From NCBI GenBank assembly GCA_963977525.1, contig CAXBPC010000002.1, positions 177,290-241,289 on the forward strand: a stretch of 64,000 bases of DNA. The letters run 5' to 3'. The stretch comes from Ancylomarina sp963977525 (GTDB lineage Bacteria > Bacteroidota > Bacteroidia > Bacteroidales > Marinifilaceae). Under the pieces are notes generated by a model. It saw only the letters and a program-made list of their open reading frames with translations, ran no database searches and was not told the origin of the DNA. The translations under genes and the position numbers were made by a program. Positions 17,484-25,511 of the stretch are shown here, one piece after another (positions within the stretch are counted from its first letter, which is position 1; the number at the start of each line of letters is the position of its first letter).

Positions 17484-18665
17484 ATGGGTATTCGTCAATT
17501 AATGATTCTAAGCACTATGCTTAGTTTATTCCTAGTCCTATCTTGTGGGAAATCCACTAATAAGAAAAATGTATCTAAATCAGAAGTTCCAAACGTACTG
17601 GTTGATTCTTCTTTTTATTTCGAATCTGATATTAAGCATGCCAAAGGATTTAAAATAGAAATGCATGAAGGATATAAAGAACTCTCTGTTCTTGATCCAT
17701 GGAATAAAGGAAAAATATTCCAAAAATATTATCTAATTCCTCGAGGAACCAAGGGGGATGTCAATTTACCCTCTGATGCACAGGTTATAGAAGTACCAGT
17801 TAGAAGTATCGCAGCTCTATCAAGTACGCAAATAGGAATATTAAATTTCTTAGGTGTTACTGATCGTATAGTTGCTGTTTCTTTACCTGATAAAGTATTT
17901 AACGAAGGTCTTTCTAGGAGAGTTAAGAGTGGTAAAGTTATAGGTGTAGGACATAACACAACTTTAGATTTTGAACGAATAGTAGACTTATCTCCAGAAC
18001 TTGTTATGGTCGCTGGGTTTATGAAAATATCCAATGACGAGACGAAACTTATAGAGGCTGGATTACCCGTTGCTTTTAATATTGAATGGATGGAGAGTAG
18101 TCCATTAGCACGTGCTGAGTGGGCTAAATTTATAGCAGCATTCTTTAATATGGAGCATAGAGCTGACGAATTATATACTGAGCTCGAAAATCGATATTCA
18201 AAAGTTAAATCGGAAGTTAAGCACATTAATGATAAGCCTGATGTTATTTCTGGTTACCATTACAAGGGTGTTTGGTATATGCCTGGTGGGCAGAGTTATC
18301 TAGCTCAGTTGCTTCGTGATGCTAAAGGCGAATACTGCTGGTTTTCAGATTCGACCCAAGGGAGTATTCCTCTAAGTTTCGAAGTTGTTCTCGACAAGCA
18401 GTCAGGCTCTAAAATCTGGTTTGGGCCAGCACATTGCCAAAGCCTTAAAGAAATGACAAATTTGGATGAGCGATATACTTTGTTTCAAGCTTATAGGGAC
18501 GGACAAGTTTATTCTGTTACCAAGCGTACGGATGATAAGGGAGCAAATGATTATTATGAATCGGGAGTGATTCGTCCTGATTTATTATTGAAGGATGTAG
18601 CAAAAGTTTTGCATCCAGAATTATTTCCTGATTATGAGTTGTATTTTTATCAGAAATTGAAATAG
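17484..18665 (+). CDS. btuF: Cobalamin ABC transporter substrate-binding lipoprotein
   Basis: Periplasmic binding protein of the FecB/BtuF type that hands cobalamin to the BtuCD permease. The lipoprotein signal ends in LFLVLSCGKS, so Cys is the lipidated residue. The core shows the helical-backbone periplasmic-binding fold (VAALSSTQIGILNFLGVTDRIVAV..., DFERIVDLSPELVMVAGFM). Length 393, longer than enteric BtuF (~266). It is the first gene after a cobalamin riboswitch, which fixes the substrate class. An ATG at 17479 directly followed by TAA overlaps the region just before the real ATG. Confidence 0.9.
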   Translation: MGIRQLMILSTMLSLFLVLSCGKSTNKKNVSKSEVPNVLVDSSFYFESDIKHAKGFKIEMHEGYKELSVLDPWNKGKIFQKYYLIPRGTKGDVNLPSDAQVIEVPVRSIAALSSTQIGILNFLGVTDRIVAVSLPDKVFNEGLSRRVKSGKVIGVGHNTTLDFERIVDLSPELVMVAGFMKISNDETKLIEAGLPVAFNIEWMESSPLARAEWAKFIAAFFNMEHRADELYTELENRYSKVKSEVKHINDKPDVISGYHYKGVWYMPGGQSYLAQLLRDAKGEYCWFSDSTQGSIPLSFEVVLDKQSGSKIWFGPAHCQSLKEMTNLDERYTLFQAYRDGQVYSVTKRTDDKGANDYYESGVIRPDLLLKDVAKVLHPELFPDYELYFYQKLK

Positions 18666-18705
18666 GCTAATTGTGGTTTTGAAAAATAAATAATGGAATT
18701 TTGAA

Positions 18706-19746
18706 ATGCAGAATAAAACAAAAATAATACTGTTTGTTAGTCTTTTTGTCTTGATAGCTTTCTTTTTAGTTGTTGATCTTATTCTGGGAAGTGTAAGCAT
18801 CCCAAGTGAGAAGGTTATGGCTATTTTGATGGGGGAGGATGTAAAAACGTCATGGAATTATATCATACTTAATTTTAGATTACCTAAAGCCTTTACAGCT
18901 ATTCTTGTTGGAGCAGGCTTGTCGGTGTCAGGATTAATGATGCAAACATTGTTTCGAAATCCTTTAGCAGGGCCATATGTATTAGGTATTAGCTCTGGAG
19001 CTAGTTTAGGAGTAGCTTTAATGGTTATGGCCTCTGTTCTGTTGCCAGGTGTTTTTGGCGTTATCTATAGTTTTTTAGGAAGTTGGGCTCTTGTTGTTTC
19101 TGCTATTGTTGGTGCTTCAATTATATTCATAATTATTGGTATGGCTTCTATTCGTATCTCGGATAGCGTTTCCTTATTGATTATTGGAATTATGTTTGGA
19201 AGTATAACTGGCGCTGTGGTAAATATTCTACAATATTTTAGTGATCCTGAGCAATTGCAAAGTTTTATCGTTTGGACTTTTGGAAGTCTGAGCGGCGTTA
19301 CTTGGAATGAAATGCAACTGATGGCACCTGTGGTTATTTTAGGTTTACTACTGTCTTTTGTTCTAATAAAACCAATGGATGCATTGCTGTTAGGTGAGAA
19401 TTATGCACGAGGAGTTGGTATATCTGTCAATAGAACTCGAATTTGGGTTATTATTAGTACAGCTCTTGTAGCAGGAACTTTAACTGCTTTTGCAGGCCCA
19501 ATTGCCTTTGTCGGTGTTGCAGTTCCACATATGGCAAGGGCTATCTTTGGAACTGCTAGTCATAAGGTTTTGTTGCCAGCAGTTATTCTTATTGGCTCAG
19601 CCTTGATGTTGGTTTGTGATATTTTATCTCAAGTACCAGGAAACCAAACAACACTTCCGATTAATTCAGTGACTGCAATTTTTGGTGGACCTGTTGTGAT
19701 ATGGGTTATAGTTAGAAGTAGGAGTGTTAAAGCTTCATTTTCATAA
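18706..19746 (+). CDS. btuC: Cobalamin ABC transporter permease
   Basis: Inner-membrane permease of the FecCD/BtuC family with about ten helices. Family signatures visible: FRLPKAFTAILVGAGLSVSGLMMQTLFRNPLAGPYVLGISSGASLG near the N terminus and GPIAFVGVAVPHMAR plus LPINSVTAIFGGPVVIWVI near the C terminus. Length 346 fits. It lies 40 bases after btuF and 49 before btuD, all behind the cobalamin riboswitch. Confidence 0.93.
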   Translation: MQNKTKIILFVSLFVLIAFFLVVDLILGSVSIPSEKVMAILMGEDVKTSWNYIILNFRLPKAFTAILVGAGLSVSGLMMQTLFRNPLAGPYVLGISSGASLGVALMVMASVLLPGVFGVIYSFLGSWALVVSAIVGASIIFIIIGMASIRISDSVSLLIIGIMFGSITGAVVNILQYFSDPEQLQSFIVWTFGSLSGVTWNEMQLMAPVVILGLLLSFVLIKPMDALLLGENYARGVGISVNRTRIWVIISTALVAGTLTAFAGPIAFVGVAVPHMARAIFGTASHKVLLPAVILIGSALMLVCDILSQVPGNQTTLPINSVTAIFGGPVVIWVIVRSRSVKASFS

Positions 19747-19795
19747 GCAGGATATAAAAAAGCTTTGAGTTCAGTCTATTACTAAGAAATGAATA

Positions 19796-20812
19796 TTGAT
19801 TGTGGGTAATACATATTTTAAAGACATTCTAGAAACAAATGACTTGTCGATTGGTTACAAGGAAAAGAGAGGAGACGATTTGTGTCTGCTGTCCGATCTT
19901 AACTTGACTATTCGAAGAGGCGAGTTGGTTTGCTTGTTGGGTCCTAATGGTTCCGGGAAATCAACCTTGATGCGTACTATAGCGGGGCTACAAGCTCCTT
20001 TGAAAGGTAAAACCTTAGTTGAGGGAATACCTATTAAAGAACGTAATTTTAGTGAAATCGCACGCCTACTTAGTATCGTCTTAACTGAGCGCTTGCAAGT
20101 CGGGAACTTATCTGTTTACCATATCGTATCTCTTGGAAGGCATCCATATACATCTTGGATGGGACGATTATCTGAGAAGGATGAATCAATGATTAAGTGG
20201 GCACTTGAGCAAGTTGGTTTATGGCAGTATGCTAATAAGTTTATTAATCAGTTGAGTGATGGTGAGAGACAGCGTGTGATGATTGCTAAAGCTTTGGCAC
20301 AAGATACACCACTTATCATGTTAGACGAGCCCACAGCCCATTTAGATCTACCTAATCGGGTTGAGATAATGCGCTTATTAAGAAATCTTGCTAAAGAAAC
20401 GGATAAGGCAATCTTGTTATCAACCCATGAGCTAGATCTTGCGCTGCAGGCTGCTGATATTATTTGGTTAATGTCTAAAAATAAGGATTTGAAAATTGGA
20501 GCACCTGAAGATCTTGTGCTTTCAGGTAGCATCGAAGATACTTTCAAGAATAAATCATTTAATTTTGATAGAAAGACAGGTAATTTTATCATGAACTATC
20601 AGAAAAAGCAAAAAATTCAGTTGGTAGGAAATGATGTAATGGGATTCTGGACTCGAAGAGCCCTTTCTCGTGAAGGGTATCAAGTCACCTGTGAGAAAAC
20701 AGATAATTGCTCAATCCATTTATTTGAAGAAAGCATGGAGTGGCAGATTCATAAAAATGGTGAAGTGACCAATTGTAAGAGTATTCAAGAATTATTACTT
20801 AGTTTAAAATAA
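19796..20812 (+). CDS. btuD: Cobalamin ABC transporter ATPase with C-terminal extension
   Basis: ATPase that powers BtuC. Walker A is GPNGSGKST, the signature LSDGERQRVMIAKALAQ, Walker B LIMLDEPTAHLD, and the switch His LSTHELD. The ABC domain ends near residue 255; about 80 further residues (from KKQKIQLVGNDVMGFWTRRAL to the end) are an extra domain not found in enteric BtuD. No ATG is usable in frame: an upstream TGA at 19790 leaves TTG at 19796 or GTG at 19802. Last gene of the riboswitch operon. Confidence 0.9.
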   Translation: MIVGNTYFKDILETNDLSIGYKEKRGDDLCLLSDLNLTIRRGELVCLLGPNGSGKSTLMRTIAGLQAPLKGKTLVEGIPIKERNFSEIARLLSIVLTERLQVGNLSVYHIVSLGRHPYTSWMGRLSEKDESMIKWALEQVGLWQYANKFINQLSDGERQRVMIAKALAQDTPLIMLDEPTAHLDLPNRVEIMRLLRNLAKETDKAILLSTHELDLALQAADIIWLMSKNKDLKIGAPEDLVLSGSIEDTFKNKSFNFDRKTGNFIMNYQKKQKIQLVGNDVMGFWTRRALSREGYQVTCEKTDNCSIHLFEESMEWQIHKNGEVTNCKSIQELLLSLK

Positions 20813-21223
20813 ATATCTATAATCAGGATGATTTTGTGAGTTTTACCCTGACCACAGATATTGCCTGTTTTTATTAAGTTTAATTCCAATGAACAAAGCC
20901 TATGGGTTGTGGTTATTGCAAATGTGGTGTTCTGTATCTTGTTGATTATTAGCGGCTAAGTGTATTTTAATGCTTGTTTGTAAACTCTGAATTTGGTTCG
21001 TAGGGTTTAACGTGAGTGTAAAATAGATGGAAATAATTACTCATATATACTGCTATAAAGCAGTGTATATAGGGAGAGTATGCATTTATTATGTTGACAC
21101 TTTAAAATCATAAAAAAACAATTTTTTTGTGCTCTGAAATTTGCAAAGCTTAATAAAACCGTTATATTTGTGTGTGATTCAGATAAAATATACATTTTTA
21201 TTAACCCAAAAAACTTATAAATT
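20813..21223. other. Gap before HU with hairpin 21044-21071
   Basis: The 411-base gap has no credible gene. A long inverted repeat (around 21044-21071, core ACTGCT-ATAA-AGCAGT) has no T run, so it is not a classic terminator; it could be an operator or a repeat remnant. The HU promoter occupies the right end. Confidence 0.55.
21140..21170 (+). promoter_or_regulatory. HU gene promoter
   Basis: A textbook Bacteroidota promoter: TTTG at 21140-21143, a 19-base spacer, and TATATTTG at 21163-21170. The transcript should begin near 21176, about 45-50 bases before the ATG. Confidence 0.8.
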
Positions 21224-21496
21224 ATGAACAAGGCTCAATTAATTGAAGCAATGGCTAACAAAGCCGGTTTAACTAAAGCTGACGCAAAAAAAGCTCTTGA
21301 TGCTTTTATCGAAACTACTTCTGAAGCTCTTAAAGGTGAAGATAGAGTAGCTCTTATCGGATTTGGTTCATTCTCTGTTTCAACTCGTGAAGCTAGAACT
21401 GGAAGAAACCCTCAAACTGGTAAGCCAATTGATATTCCAGCTAAAAAAGTTATTAAATTCAAAGCAGGTTCTGAGCTTGTTGAAGTAATTCAATAA
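21224..21496 (+). CDS. hup: HU-family DNA-binding protein
   Basis: Small nucleoid protein that bends and coats DNA as a dimer. All 90 residues match HU: MNKAQLIEAMANKAGLTKADAKKAL at the helical base and GFGSFSVSTREARTGRNPQTGKPIDIPAK in the DNA-binding arms, ending KFKAGSELVEVIQ. It has a strong promoter and a following terminator, as expected of a highly expressed single gene. Confidence 0.97.
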   Translation: MNKAQLIEAMANKAGLTKADAKKALDAFIETTSEALKGEDRVALIGFGSFSVSTREARTGRNPQTGKPIDIPAKKVIKFKAGSELVEVIQ

Positions 21497-21515
21497 TTTA
21501 AGAATAAGAAATTTT

Positions 21516-21547
21516 AAAGGGGGTTATCTTATAACCTCCTTTTTTTA
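21516..21547 (+). terminator. Terminator after HU
   Basis: Stem AAAGGGGGTTAT with ATAACCTCCTTT (one G-U pair), a 3-base loop and a T run. Confidence 0.85.
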
Positions 21548-21579
21548 TATCATTTGGGTTAGTAATTAACCTAAGTTTC

Positions 21580-21612
21580 AAATAGCGATAGTTTTATATT
21601 ATCGCTATTTTT
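21580..21612 (+). terminator. Perfect hairpin just before the TrmH-like gene
   Basis: An 11-bp perfect stem (AAATAGCGATA with TATCGCTATTT) with a 9-base loop and a T-rich tail. It ends 15 bases before the next ATG. It may be a second HU terminator or an attenuator for the methylase gene. Confidence 0.55.
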
Positions 21613-21625
21613 ATTTTTAGTAGGT

Positions 21626-22315
21626 ATGAATTTTAAGCAGAAACAAGATTTGATTCATTTTCTTGAAACAGCAATGGTAGAAGATCGAATTAAGTTGATT
21701 GATAAAAATGTAAATGAAAGAACAAAGTATGTAACAGTAGTGCTTGAAAATATATTTCAGCCACAAAATGCTAGTGCCGTTATGCGTTCTTGTGATTGTT
21801 TTGGAGTTCAAAATTTACATGTTATAGAAAATTCTAATGAGTATGAACTCAACCCTGATGTGGTTATGGGATCATCAAAGTGGGTTGATTTGAAAAGATA
21901 CAATTCCAAAGAAGAGAATACCCTTGATGCTATCAATAGCTTGAGAAAAGAGGGGTATAGGATTGTTGCTACTACTCCACATACGAATGATATTTTACTG
22001 CCAGATTTTGATTTGACAAAAGGTAAGGCAGCTTTCTTCTTTGGAACTGAACTTACTGGTTTATCAGATGTTGTAATGGAGAATGCAGATGAATTTGTGA
22101 AAATACCAATGTATGGATTTACTGAAAGTTTAAATATATCAGTATCTGCATCACTTGTATTAAACCACTTGGCTTCAGCTCTTCGTCGTTCAGATGTTGA
22201 TTGGAAATTAACAGATAAGGAGAAAATGGACTTAAAACTAGAGTGGTATAAGAAGTCTGTGAAGAGTGGAGTAAAGATGATTGATCGCTTCAAGAAAACT
22301 CAAGGAATACAATAA
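21626..22315 (+). CDS. trmH: TrmH-like tRNA/rRNA 2'-O-methyltransferase
   Basis: SPOUT-family RNA methylase, most like tRNA Gm18 2'-O-methyltransferase. Motif 1 is NASAVMRSCDCFGVQNLHVIE with its catalytic Arg, motif 2 FFFGTELTGLSD, and motif 3 IPMYGFTESLNISVSASLVLNHL, where AdoMet binds in the trefoil knot. Length 229 fits TrmH. A perfect hairpin lies just upstream. A 23S rRNA target instead of tRNA is possible. Confidence 0.85.
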   Translation: MNFKQKQDLIHFLETAMVEDRIKLIDKNVNERTKYVTVVLENIFQPQNASAVMRSCDCFGVQNLHVIENSNEYELNPDVVMGSSKWVDLKRYNSKEENTLDAINSLRKEGYRIVATTPHTNDILLPDFDLTKGKAAFFFGTELTGLSDVVMENADEFVKIPMYGFTESLNISVSASLVLNHLASALRRSDVDWKLTDKEKMDLKLEWYKKSVKSGVKMIDRFKKTQGIQ

Positions 22316-22404
22316 AATGAACTGTTTTGTTTACTTTCTCATATTATTTGGTTAAGTTTAACTAGTAAGATTGAATTTTTTTTCGTCATTCACGAAAAGA
22401 TTAC

Positions 22405-22412
22405 TAAATTTG
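22405..22412 (+). promoter_or_regulatory. Probable -7 box of LytTR regulator gene
   Basis: TAAATTTG matches TAnnTTTG and lies 70 bases before the ATG at 22483. Confidence 0.4.
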
Positions 22413-22482
22413 GTCACAGAAATTTAAGTGTTCGTAAATTCTTAAGTTTTTAATTTTAAATGGATATAATAAAATTAATCAT

Positions 22483-23196
22483 ATGAATTGTGTTGTAATT
22501 GATGACGATAAACTTTCAAGAAAAGTAGTTGAAAGTTATATCGAAAGAACAGATTATCTTACACTTATTGCTTCTTATACAAGTGCAATTGAGGCTATAA
22601 ACGAAATTAAGAAAAATGATCCTATTGATTTGATCTTTCTTGATGTTGAGATGCCTGAAATGACTGGTATGGAGTTCTTGAATAGTTTGAATACAACACC
22701 TCAAGTCATTATTATCTCATCTAAAGAGCAATATGCACTGGAGGCTTTTGAATATGATGTGTCAGATTATCTGTTGAAGCCTATTTCTTATAGTCGTTTC
22801 TTTAAGGCTGTAAATAAAGTGAATACTCGTGTAGAGAAGAATGGAACTACAATACTTACTCCTGAAAAGAATGAGATCTTCATTAAAAGTAATTCTACTT
22901 TAGTGAGACTTCATTATGATGATATTCTTTGGGTTGAGGCTCTAGAGAACTATGTGGTTGTTAATACATTTACAGATAAGTATACAATACATTTTACGAT
23001 GAAAGCCATCGAAGATAAAATGCCTTCTCATTTATTCTCTAGAATTCATCGTTCGTATGTCGTAAATTTGAAAAAAATTGAGATGATTGAAGATAACTCA
23101 GTAGTTATAACCACTGATGGAGGTTCTAAGTCTATTCCAATCGGTAAATCATATCGTGAGAAATTGATGGGAGATATCAACTTGATGACGCGATAG
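22483..23196 (+). CDS. LytTR-family response regulator
   Basis: Two-domain transcription regulator. The receiver domain (1-120) has the acidic pair DD near residue 7-8, the phosphoacceptor Asp in LIFLDVEMPEM, and Lys in YLLKPISYSRF. The LytTR DNA-binding domain follows (FIKSNSTLVRLHYDDILWVEALENYVVVNT... and LFSRIHRSYVVNLKKIE). Length 237. No histidine kinase is adjacent, so its partner is elsewhere. It has its own -7 box and terminator. Confidence 0.92.
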   Translation: MNCVVIDDDKLSRKVVESYIERTDYLTLIASYTSAIEAINEIKKNDPIDLIFLDVEMPEMTGMEFLNSLNTTPQVIIISSKEQYALEAFEYDVSDYLLKPISYSRFFKAVNKVNTRVEKNGTTILTPEKNEIFIKSNSTLVRLHYDDILWVEALENYVVVNTFTDKYTIHFTMKAIEDKMPSHLFSRIHRSYVVNLKKIEMIEDNSVVITTDGGSKSIPIGKSYREKLMGDINLMTR

Positions 23197-23217
23197 TCTT
23201 AAAATAAAAAATATTCT

Positions 23218-23237
23218 AAAGGGTTTGCATTAGCAAG
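23218..23237 (+). terminator. Terminator after LytTR regulator gene
   Basis: Stem GGGTTTGC with GCAAGCCC (one G-U pair), a short loop, then a T run reaching about 23247. Confidence 0.75.
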
Positions 23238-23402
23238 CCCTTTTTTATTATCAAATAATCTCATAAAGAGTTTTTAAGTGAGTCTTGTTTTAGATTGTGA
23301 TTTTTAATTTTCAGTTCTAAAGTATTGCTGATATTTTTTTACTTATCATTTCTTTTTAGTCAGAATTTTTAAGATTTTTGTAGTCTATTAAAATTTCAGT
23401 TT

Positions 23403-24596
23403 ATGATTTCCAATCGCCAATTATTTCTACAGCATGTAGCGACAACCTCAGACTATCCAATTTCATTAGAAATTGAAAGAGCTGAAGGGATATATATGTA
23501 TACTCCAGAAGGTAAAAGATATCTTGATCTTGTATCAGGTGTCTCAGTAAGTAATTTAGGTCATGGTCACCCTCGAGTTCGACAGGCTGTGAAAGATCAA
23601 GTGGATAAATATATGCACTTGATGGTTTATGGTGAATTTATTGAAACACCACAAGTTAAGCTTGCTAAATTGTTGGTTGATAATTTGCCTGAAAATCTTG
23701 ATTCCGTATATTTTGTGAACTCGGGTAGTGAAGCAAATGAGGGTGCTATGAAACTAGCGAAAAGATATACTGGTAGAAGCGAAATTATACACTTTAATAA
23801 TGCGTACCATGGAAGTACTCATGGGGCATTGAGTGTATTGGGTGATGAAGAAATGAAGAATGCTTATCGACCACTATTACCAGATGTTCGTCAGATCGAA
23901 TTTGATAATATTGAAGATCTTAAAAATATAACAGATAAAACAGCTTGTGTAATTTTAGAGCCTATTCAATCAGAAGCTGGTTTTATTATTCCTACTCAAG
24001 AATTTCTTGATACACTGCGTAAGCGTTGTGATGAAACAGGTGCACTCTTGATTTTTGATGAGGTCCAGATGGGCTTTGGACGTACAGGTAAGTTGTTTGC
24101 TTTTGAGCATTTCAATGTTGTTCCTGATATTTTAACCCTTGCCAAGGCAATGGGGGCTGGTATGCCAATTGGTGCTTTTATCTCAAAGAAAGAGATTTTA
24201 GACAGTTTCAAGTCTAATCCGATGTTAGGACACATTACAACATTTGGAGGTCATCCAGTGTCATGTGCAGCTTCCCTAGCAGGACTAGAAGTTCTTATTG
24301 AGGAAAAGATTGTAGAAGACGTACAAAGAAAAGGGGAATTGTTTATCTCTCTTTTAAAGGATCATCCTCTAATTAAAGGTTTTCGAAGTAAAGGACTTTT
24401 TATTGCAGTAAATGTGGAAAGTCAGGAAGTTATGCTTGAAATAATGAAGCATGCTTATGAGCTTGGAGTTGTAATGGATCCATTCTTATTTTATCCAGGA
24501 GCATTCCGTATTGCACCTCCATTGGTAATTACTGATGAAGAGATACATGAAGCTTGTAATCTTCTTATTAAAGCTATGGATGCTGTAAAAATCTAA
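23403..24596 (+). CDS. Class III PLP-dependent aminotransferase
   Basis: Fold-type I enzyme that moves an omega-amino group; the family includes acetylornithine, ornithine and 4-aminobutyrate aminotransferases. Seen: VNSGSEANEGAMKLAKRYTGR with the cofactor phosphate-binding Ser, LEPIQSEAGFI, FDEVQMGFGRTGKLFAFEH, and the Schiff-base Lys in LTLAKAMGAGMPIGA. Length 397. Arginine-pathway neighbours are absent and the specific substrate cannot be told. It is followed three bases later by a secreted unknown protein, suggesting co-transcription. Confidence 0.88.
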   Translation: MISNRQLFLQHVATTSDYPISLEIERAEGIYMYTPEGKRYLDLVSGVSVSNLGHGHPRVRQAVKDQVDKYMHLMVYGEFIETPQVKLAKLLVDNLPENLDSVYFVNSGSEANEGAMKLAKRYTGRSEIIHFNNAYHGSTHGALSVLGDEEMKNAYRPLLPDVRQIEFDNIEDLKNITDKTACVILEPIQSEAGFIIPTQEFLDTLRKRCDETGALLIFDEVQMGFGRTGKLFAFEHFNVVPDILTLAKAMGAGMPIGAFISKKEILDSFKSNPMLGHITTFGGHPVSCAASLAGLEVLIEEKIVEDVQRKGELFISLLKDHPLIKGFRSKGLFIAVNVESQEVMLEIMKHAYELGVVMDPFLFYPGAFRIAPPLVITDEEIHEACNLLIKAMDAVKI

Positions 24597-24599
24597 GCC

Positions 24600-25421
24600 A
24601 TGACTTTGAACCGATTTCTTATTGTATTCGCTTTTTCGTTTTTCTTTTTAGGATTAAATGCTCAATCTAAATTTGAAAATTCTGAGCAGGAACTTGAATC
24701 TAGGTTTGAGAGTTTAAGGGAGGCTTCTTGTGATTCTCTGAAGTTGAGCATCTCTCATAACATCATGGTGGATTTAAAGGAAACTCTTAGAAAGAAAGGG
24801 AGTTTTACTTATCCATTCAATAAGCTTGAGAATTTAGGAAAAGTAACTTCGCCTGATCAACAGTTGAGGGTTTTCTCTTGGAATTGCATACTTAAGAATG
24901 GAAGTTATCGATACTTCGCTCTACTTTTAAAAAAAGCAGGACGAAAAGTGGAATTGTTTGAGCTACATCAAAACCTGAGTGTGAAAGAAAGTATGACAAG
25001 CAAGCTTTCTGCAAATCAATGGTTGGGAGCTTTGTATTATCAAATAGTACCTTTCACTCAAAATGGGAATAATTTGTATCTACTACTTGGGTGGGATGGC
25101 AATACGGATAGAACAAGTAAAAAGGTGATAGAGACCTTAGGGTTTTCAAAAACTGGAGATCCTGAGTTGGGTTTACCTGTAATTAATTGGAGAGGGAAGC
25201 GTTTGTCTAGAGTAATTTTTGAATACTCAAAGCAAGTGCAAATGAAATTGAAATTTCATGAAAAAGCCAATTATATTGTTTTTGATCATCTTTCACCATC
25301 TGAAGCTCGATATGTTAATCAATTTGAATATTATGGGCCAGATTTTTCCTATGATGCACTTAAGCTTGAAAAAGGCATTTGGAATTTAATCGAGGAGTTT
25401 GATTTAAAGAATCTAGACTAA
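24600..25421 (+). CDS. Secreted protein of unknown function
   Basis: A 273-residue protein not recognised. The N terminus MTLNRFLIVFAFSFFFLGLNAQ is a signal peptide with a likely cut after LNAQ, typical of Bacteroidota periplasmic or exported proteins. The mature part is mixed alpha/beta with the stretch YLLLGWDGNTDRTSKKVIE and several aromatic residues near the C terminus. It starts three bases after the aminotransferase stop, so translation is probably coupled. No catalytic motif was seen. Confidence 0.75.
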   Translation: MTLNRFLIVFAFSFFFLGLNAQSKFENSEQELESRFESLREASCDSLKLSISHNIMVDLKETLRKKGSFTYPFNKLENLGKVTSPDQQLRVFSWNCILKNGSYRYFALLLKKAGRKVELFELHQNLSVKESMTSKLSANQWLGALYYQIVPFTQNGNNLYLLLGWDGNTDRTSKKVIETLGFSKTGDPELGLPVINWRGKRLSRVIFEYSKQVQMKLKFHEKANYIVFDHLSPSEARYVNQFEYYGPDFSYDALKLEKGIWNLIEEFDLKNLD

Positions 25422-25511
25422 TTCATTAAGTTTTAAATATTTCATAACAATTTTAAATACAGATATATTGGTTGTCTTAACTTCTATTTCTGGTACAATA
25501 CTATTATAAAA

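Noticed and set aside
17479..17486. ATG-TAA pair overlapping the btuF start
   Set aside because: Looks like the pair before the barrel gene, but btuF has a normal ATG, so it is probably chance.
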